A stretch of DNA of 64,000 bases from Nemertoderma westbladi (GCA_032718475.1 JAUCBJ010007533.1:1-64000), one strand, 5' to 3'; shown: positions 24,101-31,779, counted from the stretch's first letter. Program-made: numbers and translations. The notes: generated from the letters alone by a model not told the origin.

Positions 24101-27100
24101 AACGCCGTTGGTATTAAAAGCGAGTTATTATTTAGCACTTTACAACTTTTGAGGATATTACAGCATTATATTGGCCTGTACATTTAGTATTGTATTGGTG
24201 TTATTCAGTTAAGTAATGTCCCTTTAGCGGACATTACAACACGCCGTCATTGGTTACCACGTAAACAATAGGTGGTATTTGCCTGACAGCATGATAGGCC
24301 TACTGCATTAGCTAACGGTAGGCGGGGTATAGCTATTAATAACCAGTAGCTATAAACTAGTAACATGGCTCGCCAAACGCCACCATAAATATTAGCTAAC
24401 CTATTTATAACATAACACTAACATACTATAACATAAACATAACAATTTTTACATTTATTTGGCACTAATACGACATGGGTAGGCCTACCTACATTTTCAA
24501 ATTTTTTTGAAACATGTTTGTTTTATGTGAAACGGTATGCATTGTACATTTATTAATCATATATGTTAATAAATATTTTTCCAAAAAATGTTCTAGAAAA
24601 AAATGTGTTCTAGAACAAAAATATTTATAAAAATTTATAACTAACGCGTGTTCTATAACATTTATAAAAATAGGTAGAAAAAAACGTGCTAGTATAGAAA
24701 ATAAAAATGTGTTCTAGAACAAAAATATTTATCAAATTTGATAATTAACACATGTTCTATAACATTTAAATAAAAATAATAAACTAGCTAGTTTAAAAAA
24801 TGAAAAATGTATTCTAGAACAAAAAAAATGTGTTCTAGAACAAATATATTTATCAAGATTGAAAGCTTACGCGTAATTTGGAAATGTAGGTACCCAGGGC
24901 GAGTGTGAATAAAACTCACGATTAATCGCCATCGTACGATCAATTCCCTTTTGTACTATTTTCACGATTAATCGTTGCAACGATTATTGGTATGTTTGAT
25001 GTGAATAAAATCGCACGTTTTGTCAAGATTGATCGTAGAAATTTTACGATTATTCGTGAAAAATATTAAGCGTATTGCTATTGTGAATAAAACGTATGTT
25101 CACTACGATTAATAGTAAATAATTTAAGATCAATCGTAGGTTGAAGTTACGCCGTGTACGTGACAACAACACTACACGTTCGTGAGGCCTTCGCGCAGCA
25201 CGACGATCATTTATGGGACACAAATTCAAATTAAGCGATTGTATCACAAAATCAGTATTTGAGAAAATTAATCAAACCGCCAATCAATCAAACAAAGGAA
25301 GACAGTAGGCCTACGTGTGTCTCCCCTTTTAATTTTGTACCCTCGGTCGTTCACTACTACTGAGAACGAAAGCAATAAATCATAAATAGACTTTAGACTC
25401 TACAGTAATAGGGGAAAAGGAATGCAGGCTAGCTGGCTAGGAATATAAATAATCGATGTTTGTCCTACAGAAGTTTCATACCAAACCCATCAGTCGGATT
25501 GTCTGGCTGTCCGTCATACATTGTGACGGTCAGATTCATAGACAGAGACTCCACGATTACTCTAAAATTAAATTATATATCTCTAGTAAAGCCGTTTTCA
25601 GATTTGAAATACTCATTAAATTCTACTCTATAAATGAAATAAAATAACAAATATATGAAACTTTGACCCTAGGGTGGCTACCCCCTTAATTAAAAATTAA
25701 AATAATTTTTCATTACATTGAAAAAATATGTAAGTTCTTTTAGCTCTTGATTTTCGGGTATATTCGAGCAAAAAAGTAAAATAATACAACATGTTACATT
25801 ATTACTTAAATAAACATTACTGTATGTGCTAATGATTAATAAATTATTGTAGAATTTACCATATAAAAGCTTAACTTATTTAAAAAAGAAAAAAATGGCC
25901 ACGTTTATTAAAACATATTAATATTAGCCATTTACTTTGATTTAGTTAAGGTACGTGAGTTGCCGTAAATATACGAACAATTTCTAATACGTACGATCAA
26001 TATTTACGACAACGATCGTTCGTAAATCGTCATAAAATACGATTAATCGTAAAAATAGTACGATTAATCGTAAATGCCTTTATTCACAGTGCAGTAAAAA
26101 TATTTTGTTTTTACGAACAACATCGTTCGTAAATATATTTACGATTAATCTTAACATGCTACGAATAATCGTAATGTTATATTCACATTCGCCCATGTCG
26201 TATAAGTGTCATTTATTTATACAGCAACTAATATAATTTGTGCAGTTTCTATCACTTATAATATATGTACACGTAGTCATTTCGTAATGTTAAAATTTTG
26301 GAATAAAACTACATACATACTTGTTGCAAAGTACTTTACAGTGTTCTGATCCTCGTGGCTTTATTTTCACTCACTCACTAACGTTCGTTCGTGTAACAAA
26401 GCCACTCGGATCATCACACTGTAAAGTGCTACTTTACACACAAGTATGTAAATAGTTAAATAATTAACTACTTGTTTTCTTAGTTTACGAAACTCAACGT
26501 AATTTCCAACTATTATCCCAAGTCTACCACCATCTCCATGTGGCCTACAGGAAGATAGTGGACGTCATGGTCACTGGTAAACGTTTCCTAGCAACGTACT
26601 ACAGGGTCGCCTTCTTTGGGCAGGTTGGTATATGTTTGGCGGGAAATTTTGTTTTATACCCATTTTTGACGAGTTGTATCGTGACCAGCGACCTTGAAAA
26701 CCAGTATAGCTTCAGAATTACCAAGCCAAAGGCAACATTTAACAGTTTTTGAAATTTATTTCTACGTATACTTTTCATCCTGGGGCAACAGAATAGCACC
26801 AAAAATGTTGGTTGCAATGCCAGATAATATTTTTTATGTTCCATCGTGATCAGCGACCTAGAAAACGCATTTTCCTTCAATAATTTTCAGCCAAGATCTA
26901 AACAAACTCTGAAATACCCCCCTCCCCTTCCAGAGCATGACCTAACTTCGCAGGACCTGTAGCAATTATGTAACTCCTAAATGTAGCAATTATGTAACTC
27001 CTAAATGTAGCAATTATGTAACTCCTAAATGTAGCAATTATGTAACTCATAAATGTAGCAATTATGTAACTCCTAAATGTAGCAATTATGTAACTCCTGA

Positions 27101-29697
27101 ATGTAGCAATTATGTAACTCCTAAATGTAGCAATTATGTAACTCCTAAATGTAGCAATTATGTAACTCATAAATGTAGCAATTATGTAACTCCTAAATGT
27201 AGCAATTATGTAACTCCTAAATGTAGCAATTATGTAACTCCTAAATGTAGCAATTATGTAACTCCTAAATGTAGCAATTATGTAACTCCTGAATGTAGCA
27301 ATTATGTAACTCCTAAATGTAGCAATTATGTAACTCCTAAATGTAGCAATTATGTAACTCATAAATGTAGCAATTATGTAACTCCTAAATGTAGCAATTA
27401 TGTAACTCCTAAATGTAGCAATTATGTAACGCCTAAATGTAGCAATTATGTAACTCCTAAATGTAGCAATTATGTATCTATTTAATCTATTTTCTAGCCG
27501 TTTGTTAAAGATGGTTTAAACGGCAATCAATATATTTACAAAGAACCCCAAGTTACAGGTCTGGCAGTCGTTACTCATCGACTGGAAGCTTTGTACATCG
27601 ATAAATTCGGTACCGGTAAAGTTCGGATGATCTCTGATAGTAAGAAGGTTGGTTGGAAGCTCGATGCTGAAAGTAAATAGGTTATGGAGAGCTAGATACT
27701 GAAAGTAAGTAGGATATGGAGAGCTAGATACTGAAATTAAGTAGGTTAGTAGGTAGGTGGATACTGAAAGAAGTAGGATATGGAGAGCTAAATAATGAAA
27801 GTAAATAGGATATGGGGAGCTGATGTAGATGCTGAAAGTTATTAGAAATTAGATTATGGTGAAATATAAACCATTGCTTTAATTTAAATTAATGTATATT
27901 TAGGTGGACGAGTCGAAGTTGGAACCAGGTTTGGGGTACGTTCAGGTTACCCACGTGTCGCCGTACTTCACCGAGAAAGAACTTTTAGAACGACCAACGG
28001 ATTTTGAGCGGGAACACAATATTCGGAGGTTTTTCTATGAGACACCGTTTACTACCAGTGGGAAAGCTCATGGGCCACTGGAGGAGCAGTGCAAGAGAAA
28101 AACGGTGCTGATTGGTTAGTTTATTTTGTCTTCTGACTATAGTTGATTTAATATTTTGATTGGGTAGTTTATTTTTTTATATTGAACTTTGAACTTAATA
28201 GCATTTGATTGGTTATCGTCTGAAGGTGAGATATTTCATTGGTTAGTTTATGATTGGCTCTAAGATAAAGGTTGTTCAATCATTGATTGTTATCTTGTAT
28301 GTACTAACTACACTAGTTAGTATAATAATGATCAATTAAATTAATATAGTATAAATTTAAACTTCGCACTTTATATTCTTACTATGTAAGAAATAAAGTG
28401 TATCATTTATTTGCTTATAGAGTTTATGTTGTTCATCTAAAGATCTATTTAAATTACATTCTTACTATTTTATTCGTTATTGTTAAATAACCTTAGAGAT
28501 TGGAAGGGTCAAAGATATGATAGTCTGTTTGTGTGAGTGTCTGTCCTGTACATACTGTACACTACATAATTTTTACTTTTCTCCCTTAGAATTACTTTAT
28601 ATTATGATTTTATATATTATTTTCCAGCCTCCCACGCCTTCCCTTTTGTTAAGAAGCGCATCCAAGTGATTTACACAAAGAGTTTCGATTTACAACCGAT
28701 AGACTGCGCTCTCGACCAAATGAAGTCAAAAGTCGACGAGCTTGTTGACGTTGTTTCCATGGAGACACCGGATATGAAGAAACTCCAACTAAAACTGCAA
28801 GGTTGCGTGAGTGCCCGGGTGAACGCGGGCCCTGTAGCCTTCGCCGAAGCTTTCCTAAACGAGAACGTTGTTAGTAATTACCCGAAAAACAAAGTGGAGG
28901 AACTCAGAAACGTGTTTCGGTAAGTTGGCCTCCTTGTAGATAATTAGTTGGGCCACATTAACGAAAATAACAGCTGATTACCCAAAAATAATACTGTAAC
29001 CTGTTCTTTTGAGTGTCGTTTATTGTTTTGGTTAGAATAACGTGCCAATATAACCTGCTCCTTTCCTTATATAACTTACCTTATATAAACTATTAGTACA
29101 TGTTTGTAGAGGATATTTCTTCTGACACCTGTTTATTCTCCCCATATAGTCTGTTTGTTGGAGCGTGCTCCAAGGCACTGATACTTAACTCCAACCTAAT
29201 AAAGGCGGATCAGGCGGAATACCACAGGGAAATGACGGCTGACTTTATCGAAATGGCTGTTAAACTGAGCGAAATAATACACGAACAGGTAAATAATGAT
29301 AGTTCGGAAATGCGAGGGGGGATTTAATGTTATTATGGCATTCATTAGTGACAAAAATGAGAGGTTTGGGACTAATAATTGTTTTTGTTTATAAATCATA
29401 AGGAATGCATTACACTAGTACTTCATTAGGATTCAACTATACAGGTTATTTACCCCGTTATTTGGGTCTGTGTTCAGTCCGCAATGTGATGCTGGGTTCA
29501 TTTTCCAATTCAGAGTGTTCCGGTTGAGCGATGCTGGGTTTCAGTTCCCGTTATATCATTGTGTTATTTCTGTATTATTGTTGCAGTTATTAACAGGCGA
29601 AAGTGATATGGACTCGGATAGCAACCGCCCGGGGGCCAGAGGTTCATGGCATGTATTCTCACAGATATCAACTTCGGTTGACAATACAAACGTATAA
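117..29697 (+). CDS. Dock9: DOCK9/10/11-like (class D DOCK, zizimin) Rho guanine nucleotide exchange factor, 3' part of gene
   Basis: Seventeen exons were read from GT-AG sites: 117-299, 1152-1283, 1987-2170, 4667-4860, 6859-6978, 19261-19398, 19748-19930, 20362-20553, 20901-21038, 21291-21461, 21717-21813, 26484-26623, 27498-27647, 27904-28114, 28628-28919, 29150-29288 and 29587-29697 (stop). They give about 924 residues. Phases agree at every junction except the 3' side of exon 6859-6978. Residues up to about 440 are the linker and helical region. From exon 20901 onward the protein is DHR2, with family signatures such as YYRVAFFGQ, YVQVTHVSPYF, NIRRFFYETPFT and VNAGP, the last in the segment that holds the nucleotide-sensor valine in DOCK9. 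The C-terminus (WHVFSQIS) also resembles DOCK9. By family, DHR2 of class D activates Cdc42 at the plasma membrane, affecting actin and cell shape. DHR1 and PH exons lie upstream of the window. The class D assignment is firm; which vertebrate paralogue it is closest to is not. Confidence 0.93.
322..780. repeat. 22-bp minisatellite in DOCK intron
   Basis: About 20 copies of a 22-bp unit of the form ATCTCACTAAATSGCCCGGG, with variants (ATGG/ATCG, CACT/TCTC). It begins about 20 bases after the exon 117-299 donor. Each unit holds the palindrome GCCCGGGC or a near relative. Confidence 0.92.
1343..1915. repeat. 17-bp minisatellite in DOCK intron
   Basis: About 33 nearly perfect copies of CTAAACTGAGCCCTCCA. 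A variant pair with AAGCTAAG occurs at about 1495 and again at about 1757, which points to duplication of a block of units. The array fills most of the intron 1284-1986. Confidence 0.95.
2222..4290. repeat. 47-bp satellite with a 94-bp higher-order period in DOCK intron
   Basis: About 44 copies of a 47-bp unit. From about 2590 to 3800 two variants alternate (AGATCAGTGGGTTTCGAGC and AGATCTGTGAGTTTTGAGT), so the repeating block is a 94-bp dimer; landmarks recur at about 2631, 2725 and 2819. Each unit contains an imperfect palindrome, TTAGATT-agcatg-AATCTAA. Edge units are more diverged, as expected for homogenisation in the middle. Confidence 0.95.
4291..4666. other. AT-rich intron, nothing recognised
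   Basis: AT-rich sequence between the 47-bp satellite and the DOCK acceptor at 4665-4666. No ORF, repeat or structured element was recognised. Confidence 0.7.
5108..6494. mobile_element. Foldback-type element with C/G-tract arms and a 12-bp target duplication
   Basis: The word ACCGGCTTGAAT occurs at 5096-5107 and 6495-6506 and frames the element as a direct duplication. The left end is a C-rich array of GGACACTCCCCC-like units (5115-5206). The right end (6200-6490) is the complementary G-rich array (GGGGAAGTGTCCGG, plus CTACTTGAGC spacers). The two arms could therefore pair. The AT-rich core has no transposase ORF. This resembles Drosophila FB-type elements in layout only; no family is assigned. 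Confidence 0.7.
5342..5515. repeat. 36-bp palindromic tandem repeat inside the foldback element
   Basis: Between four and five copies of a 36-bp unit. Each contains the palindromic segment TTGGGGGCTGCCGCCCCCAA followed by ACCCCCGCTTCTTTTC. Length divisible by three keeps ORFs open in several frames; they are not genes. Confidence 0.88.
6495..6858. other. Intron sequence, nothing recognised
   Basis: AT-rich, partly TCTG/TCTC-rich intron between the foldback element and the DOCK exon at 6859. No feature was found. Confidence 0.65.
6859..6978 (+). CDS. Dock9: DOCK exon with an apparent one-base insertion
   Basis: The acceptor AG at 6857-6858 and donor GT at 6979-6980 are clear. The translation contains MATEVGLIVLDLLDRF, which matches the DOCK9 segment just before FTLAFK. 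The matching FTLLYK is present, but in another frame: four T at 6960-6963 stand where three are needed. The exon is 120 bases long, whereas phase 1 in and phase 0 out would need 119. Read literally, the frame stops at 6975-6977. Both flanking exons are in good condition, so an assembly error is as likely as a real frameshift. Confidence 0.8.
7130..7700 (-). repeat. 3' LTR of Bel/Pao copy 1
   Basis: 571 bases, TG...CA ends on both strands. Its right edge joins CTCCCCCCCA, which on the element strand is a polypurine tract (TGGGGGGGAG), as expected beside a 3' LTR. It shares segments such as TATTGCAC, CGATGCC and the terminal GCTAACA with the LTRs of copy 2. Confidence 0.93.
7701..7738 (-). promoter_or_regulatory. 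Polypurine tract and adjacent stem-loop, Bel/Pao copy 1
   Basis: The polypurine tract occupies 7701-7709 on the minus strand. Beside it are perfect 11-bp arms, ATGCTATCTTC (7710-7720) and GAAGATAGCAT (7728-7738), with a 7-base loop. The same structure is at the same place in copy 2, so it is likely part of plus-strand priming or 3' RNA structure. Confidence 0.7.
8421..8614 (-). pseudogene. Relic of the accessory exonuclease ORF in Bel/Pao copy 1
   Basis: This segment aligns closely by eye with 48512-48709 in copy 2. Shared stretches include CTTCCAGTCGC, CGGCTGTTGTA and TACACCGACTCGCCC. In copy 2 it encodes the part just after the exonuclease domain. The rest of the ORF is missing here. Its presence shows that the accessory gene sat in this position in the common ancestor of both copies. 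Confidence 0.82.
8770..9215. repeat. 49-bp tandem repeat with GGTACTACGTACC core (Bel/Pao copy 1)
   Basis: About eight copies of a 49-bp unit rich in CTAACT, each with the near-palindrome GGTACTACGTACC. It lies between integrase and the accessory ORF relic. Copy 2 has a related but differently spaced array at 50155-50660. Confidence 0.88.
9392..10351 (-). pseudogene. Integrase core and C-terminal domain of Bel/Pao copy 1
   Basis: The catalytic triad is visible: Asp in GVDMFGPI, Asp in YSDNGTNFVGA, and Glu in TLGSVERLVGR. The C-terminal part (LKEGDLVIVTDDT, RLARVVGTYSDEDGRVRSVE) is the DUF5641-like tail typical of Pao elements. It is in the same frame as the upstream pol ORF and separated from it only by a TGA at 10364-10366, just after the CRRAKKE end of the zinc-binding domain. 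Integrase inserts the cDNA into host DNA; this copy could act only by readthrough. Confidence 0.9.
10364..14602 (-). pseudogene. Gag-protease-RT-RNase H polyprotein of Bel/Pao copy 1
   Basis: 1412 codons. Gag (DUF1759-like: [30 protein letters not shown]) fills about residues 60-230. A CCHC knuckle (CSRCVMGGHRAGQC) follows at about 380. The retropepsin (DUF1758-like) has [11 protein letters not shown], where copy 2 has LVDSG, so the catalytic Asp is lost. Bel/Pao RT spans about 620-860 with FTCDIEGMFNQV and GFYVDDG. RNase H (HMFSDASLEAYGA, YWTDSMVVLGW, NPADLLSRG) and the start of the integrase zinc domain (H-H, CQTC) close the ORF. The first 50-60 codons are in the wrong frame: the true gag frame enters from 14775-14430 and shifts near 14430. 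Six gag residues present in copy 2 (after KVEKAL) are absent. Confidence 0.93.
14338..15143 (-). pseudogene. Central gag segment of Bel/Pao copy 1, split by a long G tract
   Basis: Two overlapping frames carry one gag region. The first (15143-14640) has [19 protein letters not shown] and [13 protein letters not shown]. The second (14775-14338) has [13 protein letters not shown] and [11 protein letters not shown]. They meet in a run of C on the + strand (about 14683-14720, only one or two A interrupting), which is poly-Gly on the element strand. Copy 2 has the same junction with a shorter tract (53541-53549). Confidence 0.8.
15290..15416 (-). repeat. Tandem-repeat 3' tail of the LINE
   Basis: Four degenerate copies of a 27-30 bp unit (GGCTCAAATTGAAAATATTT on the + strand) directly follow the RT stop on the element strand. 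Confidence 0.75.
15417..17024 (-). pseudogene. Reverse transcriptase of the LINE (N-terminally truncated)
   Basis: 535 codons starting mid-domain (NYRGISIMDSLAKMYD). RT motifs: FVDFSKAYDRVPR (catalytic Asp), GVRQGAPTSSILF, LLMDDTILLA (MDD in place of the usual ADD), and LSGMQINTKKT. Near the C-terminus is a Cys-His motif, CPCDSSSVQDELHVLLTCP, common in Jockey/I-type LINEs. No stop breaks the frame, so loss of the endonuclease joint is the main damage. Confidence 0.88.
16949..17296 (-). pseudogene. Truncated APE-type endonuclease of the LINE
   Basis: It begins with ICSWNLCGV (catalytic Asn) and IVFVQEVKT (catalytic Glu), the first two motifs of APE endonucleases. The match ends after about 95 residues, at VEQIWLQ. 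The later His/Asp motifs are missing, and RT sequence in another frame follows directly (about 17020). An internal deletion has joined them. Confidence 0.8.
17318..18151 (-). CDS. LINE ORF1 protein (coiled coil plus RNA-binding domain)
   Basis: 277 codons, starting MSSSQRKSISIANIDD. A heptad-rich stretch at about 60-115 (LEEIKSLRDEVKEITNLKSS) suggests a trimeric coiled coil. The half after it has RQNNIIVSGIPD, RPILIRFSNKS, FKKVYINKDVHPAVRREEGRLRK, the pattern of ORF1 RNA-binding and C-terminal domains in LINEs. Such proteins package element RNA. The ORF is intact although the element is defective. Confidence 0.82.
   Translation of the reverse strand: MSSSQRKSISIANIDDVRGLSQGQVNNLNNTQLKSALSLYRDNEKSTATSAGVNDSRFSQILEEIKSLRDEVKEITNLKSSIAILQSDLKSACIIINNQQAFIDRMDTTERQNNIIVSGIPDCPASSAIPVDGNTPAAGPSDLEQVREMFNAIGCSDCAMDIRSENLQRIGKQSGAGWSNGNGQPRSRPILIRFSNKSLKFTALKEAKRLNGVDNFKKVYINKDVHPAVRREEGRLRKVVREQRERPENQGVTIRYDYKRRVVLRNDVVIDQFNSPQ
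18192..18588 (-). pseudogene. N-terminal gag fragment of Bel/Pao copy 1
   Basis: Two overlapping frames (to 18185 and 18307) are rich in Arg and Glu ([23 protein letters not shown]) and match 53990-54360 of copy 2. The LINE ends this fragment on the left. The region to the right, which in copy 2 holds a 566-codon leader ORF, is deleted. Confidence 0.78.
18657..19008 (-). repeat. 5' LTR of Bel/Pao copy 1, truncated by an internal deletion
   Basis: It matches 7350-7700 and ends at the ATTTG duplication. The first 220 bases of the LTR (as seen on the + strand), the primer-binding region and the leader ORF are missing. The deletion joint lies in a run of 17 C at about 18638-18654. Confidence 0.9.
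19546..19705. repeat. 31-bp minisatellite with TTCTAGAA palindrome
   Basis: Five copies of a unit containing GGAACTGTATTCTAGAACAG. The core TTCTAGAAC word is also scattered in 24590-24840 and elsewhere. The array fills the short intron between exons 19261-19398 and 19748-19930. Confidence 0.92.
20655..20745 (+). repeat. Short dispersed repeat (TAACCTG family), degenerate copy
   Basis: It shares CGTTTATTGCTTTGGTTA, AATAACA and TACTCTTTTCC with the copies at 28968-29075, 31286-31395 and (minus) 32655-32745. Non-coding; origin unknown. Confidence 0.6.
21579..21655. repeat. Near-perfect long hairpin (MITE-like) in DOCK intron
   Basis: The left arm (from AACTTTACTCTACTTTTTTT through ATGTCAC and CTGAATC) is complementary to the right arm (GATTCAG, GTGACATAAAAAGTAGAGT, AAAGTT). 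Only a few bases separate the arms. It lies between exons 21291-21461 and 21717-21813. Confidence 0.85.
21814..22629. other. DOCK intron, GGAATTCC-type remnant then AT-rich sequence
   Basis: Around 21909-21945, CCGGCCGGGCCGGAATTCCG resembles the palindromic end seen at 58091-58210, probably a decayed DNA-transposon terminus. The remainder to 22629 is AT-rich, with nothing recognised. Confidence 0.5.
22630..23757 (-). CDS. Intronless seven-transmembrane receptor (putative GPCR) nested in DOCK
   Basis: 375 codons from an ATG at 23757. Seven hydrophobic segments are visible at about residues 22-52, 68-92, 98-135, 148-170, 183-212, 250-277 and 284-312. The N-terminus has a glycosylation site (NAT). 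The end of TM3 reads SIEGYIW instead of DRY, and TM7 reads NLLFFIYDPN instead of NPxxY. A Ser-rich third loop (AQRSSSCISNE) and a cytoplasmic tail with Cys (TLRCRF) follow. It probably signals at the plasma membrane through G proteins, but ligand and class are unknown. It occupies intron 21814-26483 on the opposite strand. Being a single exon, it may have arisen by retroposition. Confidence 0.85.
   Translation of the reverse strand: MTHPESNATNYIFDKPPYGADTLFLGICNLIFGVTIAILSMLLWVAYHYAYQRNPQTTRKSLTEYLKIQICIANTGIGSGSTCKAISIFLNETDDSQLILFWLEFVYVLTMTSGVSTILCINLALSIEGYIWTTSPKQRYRDLTSSFKIRLYLSIVWTAGTSYGLFAIMYQYSELDTPMRTNLVVIFASLAFCMSLCIATIVVWELGLQKYDIIAAEIRQELFESDENMAQRSSSCISNESELQEVSRAFKINSYISLVYLILLTIFHIIMVVKAVTTNKDYSMATYLSSLSITAASLIINLLFFIYDPNIKDAVRNTLRCRFVGGHVSAPKNLVRNRSSQPIRDVVMETDVDSSGLIQTEVGEEQIPKPELNVS
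23758..24450. other. Region upstream of the nested receptor gene
   Basis: AT-rich; holds the presumed promoter of the minus-strand receptor. No TATA-type or other site can be named with confidence. Confidence 0.4.
24451..26220. mobile_element. Inverted-repeat DNA transposon remnant interrupted by a smaller MITE
   Basis: The right end (26181-26215) read in reverse gives GACACTTATACGACATGGGC and GAATGTGAATATAAC. The left end shows the same words in two pieces, GGCACTAATACGACATGGG (24461-24479) and GGGCGAGTGTGAATAAAAC (24897-24915). Between them lies a smaller element (about 24480-24896) with its own ends, CCTACCTACATTT and AAATGTAGGTACC. The body is rich in ACGATTAATCGT palindromes. No transposase was found. 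Confidence 0.65.
26308..26456. mobile_element. Short foldback MITE
   Basis: About 60-bp imperfect inverted arms: ACATACTTGT, CTTTACAGTG, TGATCC and GTGGCTTT on the left recur in reverse complement on the right. It lies 27 bases before the DOCK exon at 26484. Confidence 0.75.
26958..27476. repeat. 24-bp minisatellite in DOCK intron
   Basis: About 22 copies of TAGCAATTATGTAACTCC plus TAAATG, very uniform, with variants CATAA, CTGAA and CGCC. The last copy ends about 20 bases before the acceptor at 27496-27497. The 24-bp length gives an antisense ORF that is not a gene. Confidence 0.95.
27655..27840. repeat. Degenerate ~35-bp repeat directly after a DOCK donor
   Basis: About five uneven copies of GAGCTAGATACTGAAAGTAA and GTAGGATATGG. 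It starts about 8 bases after the donor of exon 27498-27647 and fills that intron. Confidence 0.75.
28115..28627. other. AT-rich DOCK intron
   Basis: Short ATTGGTTAGTTTAT-like words recur near 28115-28260. Otherwise AT-rich with nothing recognised. Confidence 0.5.
28628..28919 (+). CDS. Dock9: DOCK DHR2 lobe C exon with nucleotide-sensor segment
   Basis: This is the largest DOCK exon in the window (97 codons, phase 1 in, phase 2 out). It runs from SHAFPFVKKRIQV to the end of ELRNVFR. It includes LQLKLQGCVSARVNAGP, which is nearly identical to the alpha-10 insert region of DOCK9. There, a valine pushes out Mg2+ and promotes GDP release from Cdc42. The corresponding valine is present, so the exchange centre looks functional. 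Confidence 0.9.
28968..29075 (+). repeat. Short dispersed repeat (TAACCTG family)
   Basis: Contains ACTGTAACCTGTTCTTTTGA, GTTTATTGTTTTGGTTAGAA and AACCTGCTCCTTTCC, shared with 31286-31395 and, inverted, with 32655-32745. Confidence 0.75.
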
Positions 29698-29964
29698 TGT
29701 TCAATGCTGCACACCCGTGGACATGTAACTTGTAGAAATCAAGTTTGTTGTTGGAATAGATTATGTTCAGTAAATAACTAACCTAAAACTCTCTTTAGAA
29801 CGAATTTAGCGGAACAAAGATTTGGTGTTTTTAAAACGTAACAAACTCGATAATTTCGGTTGTCTTTCATATGAGATTTTATAACATTCCAAATCATGGT
29901 GCTTTAATTGTGTCGACATTTAATTATAGTTATGTAATTGTTTAATTTAACTTTTGATACAGAA

Positions 29965-30104
29965 ATTAAAATATATTTGTATTTGGTAGCCTAAATTAAT
30001 AGCTGTATTCATTATCTAGAACACATTTGATACGTTATTTAATTTTATTCGATGGATTTGGAACTTGTGACAACGCCCAAAACGGTGACAACACTAAAAA
30101 TAAA
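29965..30104 (+). terminator. Candidate polyadenylation signals of the DOCK gene
   Basis: An ATTAAA at 29965-29970 (268 bases after the stop codon) and an AATAAA at 30099-30104 lie in AT-rich sequence after the last exon. A further AATAAA is at 30526-30531. Choice among them cannot be made without transcript ends. Confidence 0.35.
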
Positions 30105-30531
30105 ACAGTAAAATACTAAAATAACTCAAGACAGTGCCCTAAAAAACATTCGGACATGTTTCGCTGCCCATATTGCCGGAAAGACACAGAAAAACAGTCA
30201 CCATCCTGTGACAACACTCAAAACAACACCTTTGTTGTTGTTGTACCTTTTTGGATGTTGTCACAAATTCCCTCAGAATTCGATTTATTTGTAAAAATCG
30301 ATGTATATTTATAATACACAGTTTAATATATTTCATAGATATTATGTATAGTTAATTTCTGCTATTTTTTATATTTTACAGTGAAAACCATCGTGTCAGA
30401 TATAAGTGTAATTGTTGTTGTAATTGTATTGTAATACTTTTTAATTCTATGGTGTTGGTTGTTTGAGTGAGTTAACCGTAACATTATTACAATATCAAAA
30501 ATGGTTAGGTTAGGAAATTACAGACAATAAA

Positions 30532-31285
30532 ATAATTGAACTCAGATTATTCGGGCTATCACTCTGTTAGTTCTACTTTAACTTTAACGTTTAAATGTGT
30601 TTTGTATTAATTGGATTTCTGGAATTCTGTAGATATTATCACGAATCTAATTTATAAGTAGTATAGATTGTTACATTAACTCATACAGATTAATTTAATT
30701 AATAGACTTCAATAATAACAATATATATATATTGCCATACGGGATTCCTTAAGTCTGCTGTATAGTGGTAAGATTTTTCCTATTCTTTAAGTGATATATA
30801 CTTTTTGTCTCGATTATACCTTAAAATCTAAATTGCTTAATGGATATTGAAACTTTACTTCCTGGAGCGAAATGTTATTTATTCTTATTTCATCATAGAA
30901 TGAAGCCGAAGTGAGAAGTGAAATTTAAGAATATAATTACAGTGCATAATGAAACTTATGTTACTTTTCGCACGAATATAAACGGTAGCCAAAAAATCCG
31001 GAGAAAAGGGAGTACATACTTTTTACCCTTTAAGGAAAATAGTAACCCTGATGATTGCATTGATTTTACATTTTTCCCGGCGAAAAAGTACAATGTAAAG
31101 TAAGAAGATGTATAAATATTTGTGGAGGAATTTCTGCAACACATATAAACTTATTACTTGTGTTCATAGATCGTCGAAATATATAGAAAAGTAATTTAAG
31201 CAAAATCCATGCACACACTCAAAAGTTCAGATAGGGGGGAAACTGGGCGCAATAAACATTTATCCCTCTCTAGGGGAAATTCGAC
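30532..31285. other. Intergenic AT-rich sequence
   Basis: Between the DOCK 3' end and the next dispersed repeat. The 60-codon open frames here look random, with no recognisable domain. Confidence 0.5.
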
Positions 31286-31395
31286 GCAAATAACAGGTGA
31301 TTTACTCTCAAAAATAAAACTGTAACCTGTTTTATTGTGTTTAGTTTATTGCTTTGTTAAAATAACGTGACACTGTAACCTGCTCCTTTCCCTAA
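31286..31395 (+). repeat. Short dispersed repeat (TAACCTG family)
   Basis: Contains AAAACTGTAACCTGTTTTAT, GTTTATTGCTTTG, AATAACGTGACACTGTAACC and TGCTCCTTTCCC, colinear with the copy in the DOCK intron. Confidence 0.75.
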
Positions 31396-31631
31396 ATTGA
31401 GAATTTAACATTGATTAATTCGCATATTAACATATTAATTATTATTAATATTATATTATTATTATTATTACATATTAATTCGCCAAGTATACAAGAAGGA
31501 CAAAAGAACCGCTATAAATCGGAAATAAATTAATTTTAGTGAACTATAAAAACTTTTGAAAATTTTAGCACGACATTTATGTTATTTAATCCATTTTATT
31601 AAGTTGATAAATTCATAATATATATACTGGT

Positions 31632-31779
31632 GGGGGGGGGGGGGGGGGGGGGGGGATTAATTAAATAAAAGGTAAGTATTTGTATTTTAAATTATATTAA
31701 CATAAAATTATTATTGCTGTGTTATTAATTAGTGTAAATTAGTTTATTTAATTAATTCCCCCCCCCCCCCCCCCCCCCC
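31632..31779. repeat. Inverted G24 / C22 homopolymer pair with complementary flanks
   Basis: A run of 24 G (31632-31655) followed by ATTAATTAAATAAA faces TTTATTTAATTAAT followed by 22 C (31758-31779). The arms are complementary over about 36 bases around a 70-base loop. The right edge continues as TCGGCACGCCCCTGG, which resembles a hAT-type terminus. Confidence 0.85.

Noticed and set aside
26898-27362. 154-codon minus-strand ORF of eight-residue repeats
   Set aside because: Translation of the 24-bp minisatellite; no start context or unique sequence.
30918-31103. Short ORFs between DOCK and PCYT1 as separate genes
   Set aside because: About 60 codons each, AT-rich, with no domain, splice context or conserved pattern.
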